Shown here one piece after another: positions 50,704-59,838 of a stretch of DNA of 64,000 bases (the stretch's first letter is position 1; every line of letters starts with the position of its first letter). The DNA comes from UBA8752 sp040261275. GTDB taxonomy: Bacteria; Bacteroidota; Bacteroidia; Flavobacteriales_D; Sanyastnellaceae. The position numbers were made by a program, and so were the translations under genes. The notes under the pieces were generated by a model, which worked only from the letters and a program-made list of their open reading frames with translations, did not search any database and was not told the origin of the DNA. Where the stretch lies: positions 1-64,000 of the forward strand of contig JBDQOI010000001.1 in the NCBI GenBank assembly GCA_040261275.1, in the 5' to 3' direction.

Positions 50704-51690
50704 TCAGTTTCGAATGATCAAATTTCGATCGAGCAGCCTTCCGCCCATTCCTCGGCGGGTAAAACCGGCTCCACGACGTGGCACCACGTAAGATACCGTG
50801 ATTTCATGAGTGCTCGGTGAAAGATTGCCAATGACGCCCGTGCCGGCATCATAGGAATAGCCCACCTGAATGTCCTGGAAGGCCGCTCCTGCCATGAGCA
50901 CGAGGGCATCTCCCTGTCGGAATCCGAGGCCACCCCAATATCGATTTTGGTACAGAGCGCGCACATTCAAATCCAATTGAATGGGCGTAATCTCGGTGAA
51001 ACGCATCATGACCGCCGGCTGCAAAACCCATTGGGCATCCATGGTGTAGTCGTATCGTCCGGTCAACGCATAGTGACGGATTCCCCGGTTGCGCTCATCC
51101 GTCGGCTCTGATTCCAATCCAAAGGGAGACTGCAGCAAATTGGAAACTGCCAATCCGAATTGGTAGTATTGACCGAACACCATCAATCCGAAACGGGAAT
51201 CGAATGCGAAGCTGCTTTCCACCGCTCCTGTAATGGCCGGATCGTCCGGCTGCCACAGGTTGAGGTCGGAGCCATCAAATCGCGAATTCCTTCCCATCAG
51301 GCCTATTCCGAAAGCCACGGCATCCTCATTGTTCAGGTCAATGGTATAGGTGCCCGCCAGTTCGATTCCGGTGCGGCGGTAAGCACCGCCTTGATCGTCC
51401 CGCTCCACGGATATTCCCACACCAAATCGGTTGGGCAAACTGGAAGTCACCGTCACGCTGCTTGTCGATGGGGCACCCTGAAAGCCCACCCACTGTTCGC
51501 GGTGGCTCAATGAGCCGAAAGTCCCCAACTCCGTTCCTGCGAATGCGGGATTGACCAAGAAGGGGTTCTGGACGAATTGGGTCTGTCGCGCCAGCTGCTG
51601 CGCCCATGCCGGAGAAGCCAGCGCAAGCAGCAAACAGCAGGTGAGAAAATCCTGAATCCGACGTTCGAATGAAAAATCAACCTGCATCAT
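50704..51690 (-). CDS. PorP/SprF-family T9SS outer-membrane protein
   Basis: 328 residues. Signal peptide (LLLALASPAWAQ), then the PorP/SprF hallmark QNPFLVNPAFAGTELGTFGSLSHREQWVGFQGAP (quoted in part: NPAFAG and HREQW), repeated beta strands, and GLGFRQGDALVLMAGAAF near the end. SprF proteins are needed for export or surface attachment of the cognate SprB-like adhesin. The gene overlaps the stop of the adhesin gene (TGATG), indicating coupled translation of the pair. Confidence 0.92.
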   Translation of the reverse strand: MMQVDFSFERRIQDFLTCCLLLALASPAWAQQLARQTQFVQNPFLVNPAFAGTELGTFGSLSHREQWVGFQGAPSTSSVTVTSSLPNRFGVGISVERDDQGGAYRRTGIELAGTYTIDLNNEDAVAFGIGLMGRNSRFDGSDLNLWQPDDPAITGAVESSFAFDSRFGLMVFGQYYQFGLAVSNLLQSPFGLESEPTDERNRGIRHYALTGRYDYTMDAQWVLQPAVMMRFTEITPIQLDLNVRALYQNRYWGGLGFRQGDALVLMAGAAFQDIQVGYSYDAGTGVIGNLSPSTHEITVSYVVPRRGAGFTRRGMGGRLLDRNLIIRN

Positions 51691-54600
51691 CAGTATTTAA
51701 GGGTGACCGTTCCCGTGATGGGGTCAGCCCCGGGCTCGACGGAAATCACGTAGTAGTAATCGCTGGCAGGCAACATCGCTCCATCTGCGGTACCGTCCCA
51801 CCAAGTGGTTCCCGGTTTGGAACGGAAGAGCAATTGTCCCCAACGGTTGAAAACCTGCACCTCACTTTGCGGATAGAATTCCAAGCCCCCCACGACCCAG
51901 CGGTCATTGATTCCATCTCCGTTGGGCGTGATGGCATCGGCGATGAAAAGACATTCCTCCGTGGGATCCACCGTCGCGAGGAATCCCAGTGTGCATCCGA
52001 TGTTGTCCGTCACGGTGACGCTGTATACATCCTCAATCAAGCCAATGGCGGTAGCGGTGGTCTGGCCTTCCGGATCGCTCCACACGTAGGAAATGGGCTG
52101 CTGACCTCCGGTCACTGCAGCCGATGCCGTGCCGTCTCGGGTTTGCCAGCAACTGACCGGCGTGCTGAAAATTTCCACCAGCATGTCGGTGACGATATCC
52201 GCTTCAACAATGAAACTCGAATCGGCCGTACAGCCGGCAGTGTCTTGCGCAGAAACGAAATACTCTCCTTCGAAAAGGTTGAGCACATCGACGGCACCTC
52301 CTACAAATTCCCAGGCGGTCTCTCCGGAGCCTCCCTCCGTTCCAATGATGGCGACCCCATCGTCCATTCCCGTGCACGTTACGTCTTGCACCGTAATGTC
52401 GAACAACAGGGGATCGGGTTCCTCGATGTCCACCGTGACCGAATCCAAACAACCATTCTCATCACTGAGGTAGATTGGGTAGATGCCCGCACACAAATTG
52501 ACCAACCCACTCGGGATGACCGCAGTGGAATCGCTGATTGACCCCTGATAAATCGTCAACACTCCTGTACCGCCTCCGAATTCGACCTCAATGCCGCCGG
52601 TGCAGTCACCGCCGCATTCCGGAAACACGGTGTTGAGCACATCCAAGTCTACCAAGTCCGGCTCTGGAATGCCCACTTCGAGGCTGTCGATACAACCCAA
52701 GGTATCCCCTACGACCAGCATCAATGAATCTGGTCCCAAGCCGGCAAGCGTGTCCGGCAGGGTGTAAAAAACAAAGGGAGAGATCAGCGAGAGCTGTCCG
52801 CTTCCCCCCAGTGCATTCACCACGAGCACTCCGTCTCCTGCCCCTGTGCAAGAAATGGGGGTAATGGAGGGAATGATCTGGATGGGCGCAGGCTCTTCCA
52901 CCTGTACCGGGAAAAAGTCACTGGTGCAACCGATGCTGTCCTGGACCAGGACATCATAATTGCCGGCAGGCACGTTGAAGCACGACCCATCCCAGCTACC
53001 CGTGGGCAGCGGAACCAGCTGAGGCGTCAATGGCCCAGTTCCACCTACGTAGTCTGCCACACAAATCTGTCCTCCACTCGCCCCGCTACAGGGCACATTG
53101 GACACATTGAAAGAGAAGAAGATGGTGTCAGGGCCCATGATTTCGAGGGTGTCCGTAACCAAGCATTGGTTCCCATCTTCCGTGATGTGCACATAGGAGC
53201 CTGGACAGAGTTGACCGGAAACCACATCGTTGCCGTCCAAATCCGTCGTATTGATGATGTAGGGCAATTGTCCCCCCTCGATATCGGCCAGGATCAATCC
53301 ATTGCAATCCCCCGCACATGCCACATCGGTGAGCGCGTATTCCACCTGCAATCCATCGGGCTCCTCGATCACGATGGTATCATTAATGGTGCACCCGTTG
53401 CCATCCACGATGCTGAAGGTGTAGGCACCACTGGGGAGCCCTCCCTGGTCGAACTGAACGGACCCCAGCACCGTTACCTCATAATTCAATTCGGGAACGG
53501 TGATGATCACCGAGTCCGTTCCTCCAGAGATGGAAGCGGTCAATGTCGCATCGCTGTATCCGGTGCAGCTCACCTCCGTAGAGGAAGCGCTGTAACTCAG
53601 AGGCACAGGGCAGGAAATCTCGATGACGGTGTCCTTTTGGCACCCATTGTCGTCGGTCACTTCGATGGTGTATTGGCCGTCTCCGCCGTAGCAGCTCAAG
53701 GGGCCGAAGCAATCCCCAGCGTCGGGCGACAAAATCAATCCTTGGGTGTGGCTGGCCTCCAATGTCAAGCCCCCTGTACCCCCTTGGGCAGAGCAACAGA
53801 TGGTCGCCTGATCGTCGCCTCCGCACAGATTGTCCACATCGAGGTTGGCCTCGAAAAGAATCTCATCGGGCGACAAGAAGGCGAAGACTCCCGTGGTATC
53901 TCTGCACGTATTGGTGGAGTATGCTGCCTGCTGCGCCGTATCGACCAGCGCAACGAAATAGTTGCCGTCTGAGATGCCATTGAAAACCGGATTCCCCACC
54001 TGCTGCTGGACCAAAATGGTATCCGTACCGGTGAATTGTAAAAGGCTGTATTCGACGGTAGACGTGAAGGGTTGGGTCACATCATTGGGCAGCACCTCGA
54101 TGGACGCTGTTTCTCCAAAGCAATCAATGGTCTCCAGAACCGTATGCTGGGGGTCTTCCATGGGCGTGCAGAAATCCCCGACCGTCACGTAATCCGGGGT
54201 ACAGAGCGTCACCACATCCTCTCCAAGTCCGGGCTGCATGGCCACACAGACCTTGAAATCGAAACTTTCGCAAGTCGTAATCTGACCAATGAGGGCGCGG
54301 CCGTTTTGCACGGTATTGTGCACCGGATCTGCCGCCGTAACGAGCAAAGCACCCTGCGTCACCTCATCTGAGCAGCTGTTGAATCCCACTGGAAATGCAC
54401 CCGGGGTCTCGAAAACCGTAACACCCGGCGTGGCTTGCGAGATGTGGCTGGTCCACCACGTGTCGTAAGCAATGGCGGGATCGACATTGATGAATGCGCC
54501 TGAGATGGAAGCCCCGTTGTTATATCCATTGGGAACCAATGGACTCTGATAGTTATAGCAGCCGCAGGGTGCATCAAAGCCAAATCCAGGAATGACAGGA

Positions 54601-54830
54601 TCGCTGTCTATGTCGGCGGCAACGCCCAACATTAAATATTCCGGGGCAGGCAAAATCGCATACAACTTGTATGTGCGGTAACCTGCCGGGACATCGTAAA
54701 TCCCGTCATAAAGAACGGTATCCAAAACCACATCCACTTCTAGGTCGAAACTGATCTGGGCTTGAACCCTTTGATTGTAACAGAATCCACCTACTAGGAT
54801 GAGAAAGAGTAATAAACGTGGTGCTCCCAT
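51690..54830 (-). CDS. SprB-repeat surface adhesin with gliding-type (CHU_C, T9SS type B) C-terminus
   Basis: 1046 residues from ATG 54830 (ATG 54869 also possible). Signal peptide (PRLLLFLILVGGFCYNQ). An N-terminal domain of about 330 residues contains several Cys and CYNYQSPLVPNGYNNGAS. From about 450 to 950 come at least seven SprB-type repeats, each with a C-x-G-x-x-D-G/A motif (for example CTGMDDGVAII, CAGDCNGLIL, CSGASGGQI) and a C-terminal VEEPxP segment. The end is a CHU_C domain: ADAITPNGDGINDRWVV, VQVFNRWGQLLF, TWWDGT and YYYVIS. Exported by T9SS and displayed on the cell surface, probably for adhesion or gliding. Coupled to the SprF gene. Confidence 0.92.
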   Translation of the reverse strand: MGAPRLLLFLILVGGFCYNQRVQAQISFDLEVDVVLDTVLYDGIYDVPAGYRTYKLYAILPAPEYLMLGVAADIDSDPVIPGFGFDAPCGCYNYQSPLVPNGYNNGASISGAFINVDPAIAYDTWWTSHISQATPGVTVFETPGAFPVGFNSCSDEVTQGALLVTAADPVHNTVQNGRALIGQITTCESFDFKVCVAMQPGLGEDVVTLCTPDYVTVGDFCTPMEDPQHTVLETIDCFGETASIEVLPNDVTQPFTSTVEYSLLQFTGTDTILVQQQVGNPVFNGISDGNYFVALVDTAQQAAYSTNTCRDTTGVFAFLSPDEILFEANLDVDNLCGGDDQATICCSAQGGTGGLTLEASHTQGLILSPDAGDCFGPLSCYGGDGQYTIEVTDDNGCQKDTVIEISCPVPLSYSASSTEVSCTGYSDATLTASISGGTDSVIITVPELNYEVTVLGSVQFDQGGLPSGAYTFSIVDGNGCTINDTIVIEEPDGLQVEYALTDVACAGDCNGLILADIEGGQLPYIINTTDLDGNDVVSGQLCPGSYVHITEDGNQCLVTDTLEIMGPDTIFFSFNVSNVPCSGASGGQICVADYVGGTGPLTPQLVPLPTGSWDGSCFNVPAGNYDVLVQDSIGCTSDFFPVQVEEPAPIQIIPSITPISCTGAGDGVLVVNALGGSGQLSLISPFVFYTLPDTLAGLGPDSLMLVVGDTLGCIDSLEVGIPEPDLVDLDVLNTVFPECGGDCTGGIEVEFGGGTGVLTIYQGSISDSTAVIPSGLVNLCAGIYPIYLSDENGCLDSVTVDIEEPDPLLFDITVQDVTCTGMDDGVAIIGTEGGSGETAWEFVGGAVDVLNLFEGEYFVSAQDTAGCTADSSFIVEADIVTDMLVEIFSTPVSCWQTRDGTASAAVTGGQQPISYVWSDPEGQTTATAIGLIEDVYSVTVTDNIGCTLGFLATVDPTEECLFIADAITPNGDGINDRWVVGGLEFYPQSEVQVFNRWGQLLFRSKPGTTWWDGTADGAMLPASDYYYVISVEPGADPITGTVTLKY

Positions 54831-54898
54831 GGCGATTGGTCCGGTACTTTGCGCCGCTGTTAATTTCATGTACTGGCCTGAAAAGGTCGCGCAAATTA

Positions 54899-55669
54899 AT
54901 GCAATTGAGGCCGGCAGTTCCCATAGGATTATCGCGCAGCGGTGAGATTCGGTTGCTTTTCGAGGACGAGCGGTACCTCGCCGTATCCAAACCGGCCGGT
55001 CTTCTGATGCATCGAACGCCCATTGATGCCCATGAAAAAGAGAATTTGAAGGACATCCTTCGGGAAAGTCGACCCGGTCGTCTCGATCCCGTGCACAGAT
55101 TGGACAAGCCGACCAGCGGCGTCGTCTTGTTTGGCAAGGATTCCCCCGCCATCGATGCATGTAAACGGCAATTTGAAGCGCGGGAAACCCTCAAGGAATA
55201 TATCTGTGTGGTGCGCGGGCATGTTCACCATTCTGGCTGCATAGGCAAACCGCTGCCCAAGGGGATGGCAGGCCCCCCTAAAATCGCCCGCACTTCTTTT
55301 GACGTTCTGGAAAGGTGTGAATTGCCTTACGCGGTCTCGCGTTATTCCACGGCGCGGTTCAGCCTGCTCCGATGCTCTCCCCATACGGGTAGATACCACC
55401 AGATTCGACTGCACATGCGGCATTTCAGGCACCCCATCATCGGGGACTCCCAGCACGGAGACAAGCCTCAGAACCGCGCTTTTGCCGACCGCACCGGTGA
55501 AACCGGATTGTGGCTGCATGCCGGGCGATTCGCATTTTCGCATCCAGAGGGTGGAAGAGTGGAATTGACGGCCGCGCTTCCCGACAGGTGGTCGGCAGTC
55601 AGTGGCGCAACCGGATGGGATTTCAGCCGTTACTCAAAGGACCTCGGAACTTGCACTCGGCAGCATTGA
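54899..55669 (+). CDS. truC: tRNA pseudouridine synthase, TruC/RluA family
   Basis: 256 residues from ATG 54899. RluA-family core: EDERYLAVSKPAGLLMHRT, catalytic PVHRLDKPTSGVVLFGK (Asp in RLD), and GRYHQIRLHMRHFRHPIIGD followed by SQHGDKPQNR, the latter variant typical of TruC (tRNA position 65) rather than RluA or RluC. No S4 domain. Divergent from the adhesin gene; the gap is 68 bases. Confidence 0.88.
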   Translation: MQLRPAVPIGLSRSGEIRLLFEDERYLAVSKPAGLLMHRTPIDAHEKENLKDILRESRPGRLDPVHRLDKPTSGVVLFGKDSPAIDACKRQFEARETLKEYICVVRGHVHHSGCIGKPLPKGMAGPPKIARTSFDVLERCELPYAVSRYSTARFSLLRCSPHTGRYHQIRLHMRHFRHPIIGDSQHGDKPQNRAFADRTGETGLWLHAGRFAFSHPEGGRVELTAALPDRWSAVSGATGWDFSRYSKDLGTCTRQH

Positions 55670-55673
55670 GCAG

Positions 55674-56708
55674 ATGATTTTTGGTAGTGACCATAGAGAC
55701 AAAACAGAGTATCCAGGGCCGTTTGCGGGCTTCGCTCCTCCCCCTGTTCCCGACTATTCCCGGCCCGATGCATGGGCGGCCCACCCCGTTCATCGCCCCA
55801 TTCGACACTGGCCTTCACGGGTGCCCTCCATGCCGGTCTCCCCGGAGCAGCAACCTCATCCCAATCCCGTCCACACCTTTTTCATTCATCCCACCACATT
55901 CCGAGGCCTCGGTAAAAGTTGGAATGCCGCCTGGGATGACCCTGAAATTACCGCCATCACCGACGAATGGCCCATGCGCCACCAGGCGAGTCTTTTCCGC
56001 TCGGTAGGGCGCGTCACCGCTCCTCGGTATAGACAGGCACACCTTCGAACCTTTTTTCTTCGCGGTGCGGACAGCCACGCAGCCTTGGAATTGGCTTACT
56101 CCGATGTCAGGCGGGCCTTTCTTCACTTCCTGCAGGCCTTGGACGACAAGACCGGGATCATCATCGCGGGTCACAGTCAAGGCTCCCACCACGGTTGGCG
56201 GATTCTTCAGGAGTTTTTTGATGGTTCCGCGCTGCAGCCGAGGCTCGTCGCCGCCTACCTGCCGGGCTACCCCATTCCCGGGGACAGTCTTCACGACATT
56301 CCTTTTGCCGATCGGGAAGCCCATGTGGGTGCCGTCCATGGCTGGATGACCTTCTCCGAGTCGTTTGTTCCGGAGTTCCACACCTCCCACATGAGCGGGG
56401 TGAAAATGGTGCACCCCATCCTCTGGACGCCCGAGGATGGTCAATGGAATCACTGGGATGCGCACGAAGGCATTGTGACGCGGAATTTCAAATTGCGTCA
56501 CAAAGGAGCGCTTTCCGGAGCGCTGCAGGACGGTATGCTGTGGATCAAACCCCTTCGGGTTTTGGGCGCGGGCATGTTTGCCATGAAGAATTGGCACGTG
56601 GCGGACTACAACCTTTTCTGGGACAACATCCGCATCAACCTCGAAAAACAGGTGGAACTCTTCCGCTTTGCCCGTCAGCGTGGCGAGGAATTCCCCATTA
56701 AGTCGTAA
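55674..56708 (+). CDS. DUF3089 alpha/beta-hydrolase-like protein
   Basis: 344 residues from ATG 55674, 4 bases after truC. DUF3089 features: Pro-rich N-terminus ending PDYSRPDAWAAHP, VHTFFIHPTTF, and the nucleophile elbow IIAGHSQGSHH (Ser in GHSQG). Later segments AAYLPGYPIP, HVGAVHGWMTFSE and NWHVADYNLFWDNIR match the family. No signal peptide is evident in the chosen frame, though family members are often lipoproteins. Probably an esterase or lipase-like hydrolase; substrate unknown. Confidence 0.85.
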   Translation: MIFGSDHRDKTEYPGPFAGFAPPPVPDYSRPDAWAAHPVHRPIRHWPSRVPSMPVSPEQQPHPNPVHTFFIHPTTFRGLGKSWNAAWDDPEITAITDEWPMRHQASLFRSVGRVTAPRYRQAHLRTFFLRGADSHAALELAYSDVRRAFLHFLQALDDKTGIIIAGHSQGSHHGWRILQEFFDGSALQPRLVAAYLPGYPIPGDSLHDIPFADREAHVGAVHGWMTFSESFVPEFHTSHMSGVKMVHPILWTPEDGQWNHWDAHEGIVTRNFKLRHKGALSGALQDGMLWIKPLRVLGAGMFAMKNWHVADYNLFWDNIRINLEKQVELFRFARQRGEEFPIKS

Positions 56709-56718
56709 TTTACTCATT

Positions 56719-59700
56719 ATGAATGCGTGCTTGACCACAACCGCTTTGCGCACCGGCCTCAGCCTTTTTTCACTGCTCGTTTTCGGCCTTGCCTCGAATC
56801 AGGCCCAGGACACCCTGCAAGTCACTTGGGCCGGAACCCTATCCGGCAGTCAGGTAGGCAGTGAACAGGTCACTGCTGGATGCACCCTTGCGTCTTTTGA
56901 CATCAGTCTCGCCATTGTGGCGCCCGGGAGCAACTGGGCCGGTGACATGGCGCTGGCCATTACGGCCCCCAATGGCAATCGCATTGAAGTAGGCGGGTAC
57001 AATACGGGATTCGGATATGTGGATGCCGGCGGATGGCCGAGTGGCTGGAATACCACAGCTGACGGGACTTTCACTGCCACCATTGGGAACCTCACTCAAT
57101 ATGACCTCACCGGTTCGGGATGTTGGCTGATCGAGGTGATGAATGCCTGGACCAGCGGAGCCGCCAGTGACTACAGCATGGTTCTCGACCTCAATGGCCT
57201 CTGCACCGACGGTGATTCCGAAGGCTGTACCGACCCTGCAGCGTTGAATTACGACCCGTGCGCCATGTTGGACGACAGCAGTTGCATCTACCCGCCACTG
57301 TCGGCCGGATTCGACTGGACGTCCAGCTGCGGGCTTCCGCTCACAGCCAATTTCTCAGATCAGAGCATGGGCAATGCCGTGACGTTTGATTGGACCTTCG
57401 AAGGCGGCACGCCCGCCACGAGCAGCGAGGAAAATCCACAGGTCGTCTGGGATGCGCCCGGCACCTATGACATTGTCTTGACCGTAGGAGACGGCACGGG
57501 CGGCACCTCCACCAACATGGCCACCTTGGACGTAGGTGAGAACCTGCATCGCCTGGAAATCGACATCACACCCGACGGGTTCCCCCAAGAAACTTCCTTC
57601 GCCGTATTGACCGAAGCGGGCGACACCCTCTACTCCGGCGGGGCCGAAGGCATGGACGCTTGTGTTCCCGCCGGCTGCATTTCGGTCTGGTTGCTCGACT
57701 CCGGTGCTGATGGTTTCTCCATTGGCGGTACCTACCAGATCCGATACGACGGCAATGTCCTGCGGGACGGGGAGCATTTCGATGCCGCGCAACTGACCCT
57801 CGCCGGATGCCCTCAAGGCAGTGGCTGCGATGACCCGCTTGCGCTCAACATTCCCACGGAAGGTGGAGCTCAATCGCTTTTGGCTCCGATGGCCAGCTCC
57901 TGGTACTTGCTCCAGGTGGACACCACAGGCCAATTCCGTTTCTCCACGTGCGGCCTGACCGGATGCGATACCCGCATTCACTTGTACGATTACTGCGACA
58001 TGGCGGTCTTCGAGACTTCTTCCGAGGCTTTCATCACCATGTCGGATGACGACTGCGATTTGCAAAGTCAGGTCACTCCCGTACTCATTGCCGGGCAGAC
58101 CATCTACATCCATGTGGAAGGCGACGGAGATTGCAACAACGGATCCGACGGTGTGCCTTTCGAGGCGGAATACCTCGGCGGCATTCCCGGCTGTATGAAC
58201 ATTGAGGCTTGCAATTACCTGCCCATCGCCACCACTCCGGACACCTGCTTTCTGGCCGGTGATCCCGAGTGCCCCAACATCGGCCCCGACCTCATCATCA
58301 ACGGCCCCCGTGCATACAGCACGCTGGAGATGACCACGGAGAACAGCAGCGATGCCTGCATGATCGCCGAGGGCTGCATACAGGGGTACGGTTCCCGCGA
58401 GATCGTCCGCTTCGATACCGAGATTGCCAACATCGGTACGGAGGACTATTTCATCGGAGCACCTTCCGCCCAACCCGACCAGTTCGAGTGGGATGCTTGC
58501 CACAACCACTATCACTACGAGGGCTATGCCGAATACGCCCTGTATGACGCCAGCGGTTCTCCCCTTCCCACCATCGGTTTCAAAAACGGATTCTGCGTAC
58601 TGGACCTCGGAAGCTGCAACTATGGCGGTGGTCCCCAGAAATACACCTGCTCCAACATGGGCATCACGGCGGGTTGCCAGGACATCTACTCCCGCTTCCT
58701 CGATTGCCAATGGGTGGACATCACAGACCTGCCTGCGGGCGACTATACCCTGGTCATCCGCGTGAATTGGGATTACAGCCCCGACGCCAATGGCAGTTAC
58801 GAGTTGAACTACGCCAACAACGCCGTAGCCGTCTGCTTTTCCTTTGATCGCGATTCCGGCGGCACTGCCGTCAACTTTGCCAAGTACGAGGACTGTCCGG
58901 TCCCTGTCGATTGTCTCGGCCACCCCTTTGGTGCGGAAGAGCCGGATTGCGCAGGGAACTGCCCGGGATTCCTGGTGAAAGGCGACCTCGACCAAGACGG
59001 TGAAGTCGATGCCGATGACCCTCTGCTCTATGCCGATCTGCTCATCGATGGCGCCAACAGCTCGGCTCCCTGCGTGGACCTGAATGGCGATGGGGAGCTC
59101 AGCATTACGGATGTGGCCTTGGCTGCCGATTGTGCGCATTACGGCCACAACCACCTCGGCGACAATGGCGTGGAGGATCACTGCGACTGGAACGGCCCCC
59201 TTCTGGTTCCGAACGAGCAGGTGGATTTCACGTTGTCGCTTCTGCACGAGGACTCCAACTTCGTGGACCTCTATGTCCAGAACCCGCAAACGTGGCTGAG
59301 TGGATGGTCGGTACAGCTGACCGGCGCCACCTTCACGGAAATCGAACCCCTTTTCGATACGACCGGCTTTCAGCATTATTTCCATCTTTCGGCCTCTGGG
59401 TTGGCCTTCGGGGTAGCGCTGGAGGACAGCCTCATCCACAAGAGCACCCTACCGCAGCCGTTGGTGAGGTTGCATTTCTCGGATGCGCCCGAGGATATCT
59501 GCCTGGTCGAAGCCGCCGAAGTGACCAATCAAGACCGCCACAACGTGGCCGCCAACGCTCTGGGATGTGTAACCCCCGGCACGTTCTGCCTGGGTGACGT
59601 CAATGACAACGGCATCCGAGATGTGGGCGACCTGCTCGTGGCGTTGGGTGTATTCGGTTGTACCACCGAATGTGGACCTGCCGACGTAGACGAGGACGGC

Positions 59701-59760
59701 ATCGTTGGCGTCAACGATTTGCTGATTATGCTCGGCCTCTTCGGAGACCCCTGTCAATAA
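56719..59760 (+). CDS. Secreted multidomain lysyl oxidase-like protein with PKD and dockerin-like modules
   Basis: 1013 residues from ATG 56719. Signal peptide (1-30), P-proprotein-like beta domain (about 30-165), a CTDPAALNYDP-type Cys module, a PKD domain (about 195-275), a second beta region, then from about 523 a lysyl oxidase domain: copper motif WDACHNHYH (His595, 597, 599), Lys622 in GFKNGFC and Tyr657 in GCQDIYSRFLDCQWVDITDL. Lys622 and Tyr657 match the LTQ-forming pair of animal LOX (human Lys320/Tyr355), with the same spacing of 35. A dockerin-like EF-hand pair (about 755-805) and a final Cys-framed pair (958 to end; GDVNDNGIRDVGDLLVALG, DVDEDGIVGVNDLL) follow. Predicted copper amine oxidase acting on secreted protein or peptide lysines. 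No standard T9SS domain is seen. Confidence 0.85.
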   Translation: MNACLTTTALRTGLSLFSLLVFGLASNQAQDTLQVTWAGTLSGSQVGSEQVTAGCTLASFDISLAIVAPGSNWAGDMALAITAPNGNRIEVGGYNTGFGYVDAGGWPSGWNTTADGTFTATIGNLTQYDLTGSGCWLIEVMNAWTSGAASDYSMVLDLNGLCTDGDSEGCTDPAALNYDPCAMLDDSSCIYPPLSAGFDWTSSCGLPLTANFSDQSMGNAVTFDWTFEGGTPATSSEENPQVVWDAPGTYDIVLTVGDGTGGTSTNMATLDVGENLHRLEIDITPDGFPQETSFAVLTEAGDTLYSGGAEGMDACVPAGCISVWLLDSGADGFSIGGTYQIRYDGNVLRDGEHFDAAQLTLAGCPQGSGCDDPLALNIPTEGGAQSLLAPMASSWYLLQVDTTGQFRFSTCGLTGCDTRIHLYDYCDMAVFETSSEAFITMSDDDCDLQSQVTPVLIAGQTIYIHVEGDGDCNNGSDGVPFEAEYLGGIPGCMNIEACNYLPIATTPDTCFLAGDPECPNIGPDLIINGPRAYSTLEMTTENSSDACMIAEGCIQGYGSREIVRFDTEIANIGTEDYFIGAPSAQPDQFEWDACHNHYHYEGYAEYALYDASGSPLPTIGFKNGFCVLDLGSCNYGGGPQKYTCSNMGITAGCQDIYSRFLDCQWVDITDLPAGDYTLVIRVNWDYSPDANGSYELNYANNAVAVCFSFDRDSGGTAVNFAKYEDCPVPVDCLGHPFGAEEPDCAGNCPGFLVKGDLDQDGEVDADDPLLYADLLIDGANSSAPCVDLNGDGELSITDVALAADCAHYGHNHLGDNGVEDHCDWNGPLLVPNEQVDFTLSLLHEDSNFVDLYVQNPQTWLSGWSVQLTGATFTEIEPLFDTTGFQHYFHLSASGLAFGVALEDSLIHKSTLPQPLVRLHFSDAPEDICLVEAAEVTNQDRHNVAANALGCVTPGTFCLGDVNDNGIRDVGDLLVALGVFGCTTECGPADVDEDGIVGVNDLLIMLGLFGDPCQ
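59585..59757 (+). other. C-terminal dockerin-like Ca-binding repeat pair (protein feature)
   Basis: Two repeats of the form DVxxNGxRDVGDLLxxLGxFG-C and DVDEDGIVGVNDLLxxLGLFG-C, each with an EF-hand-like D-x-N/D-x-D/N-G loop and bracketing Cys. They take the place where a T9SS sorting domain would be, so they may be a cell-surface anchor or sorting module. Confidence 0.55.
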
Positions 59761-59809
59761 TCGGAGGCGCCCCTCCCCTGAATCGGCCCGGAAGCCTCTC
59801 GGAGCGCGC

Positions 59810-59817
59810 TACATTTG
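59810..59817 (+). promoter_or_regulatory. -7 box TACATTTG upstream of icmF
   Basis: Exact TAnnTTTG, 21 bases before ATG 59839; excludes the in-frame TTG at 59815, which lies inside the box. Confidence 0.5.
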
Positions 59818-59838
59818 GGGTGCTCCATTGAAACGCGC

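Noticed and set aside
57355..59439. Minus-strand open frame of about 690 codons opposite the LOX-like gene
   Set aside because: Antisense shadow; Val/Ala/Gly/Asp-rich product with no domain, while the plus strand carries clear modules.
59761..59838. Cobalamin riboswitch upstream of icmF
   Set aside because: Only 78 bases separate the genes, with a -7 box near the start; too little transcribed leader for a riboswitch and no B12-box motif seen.
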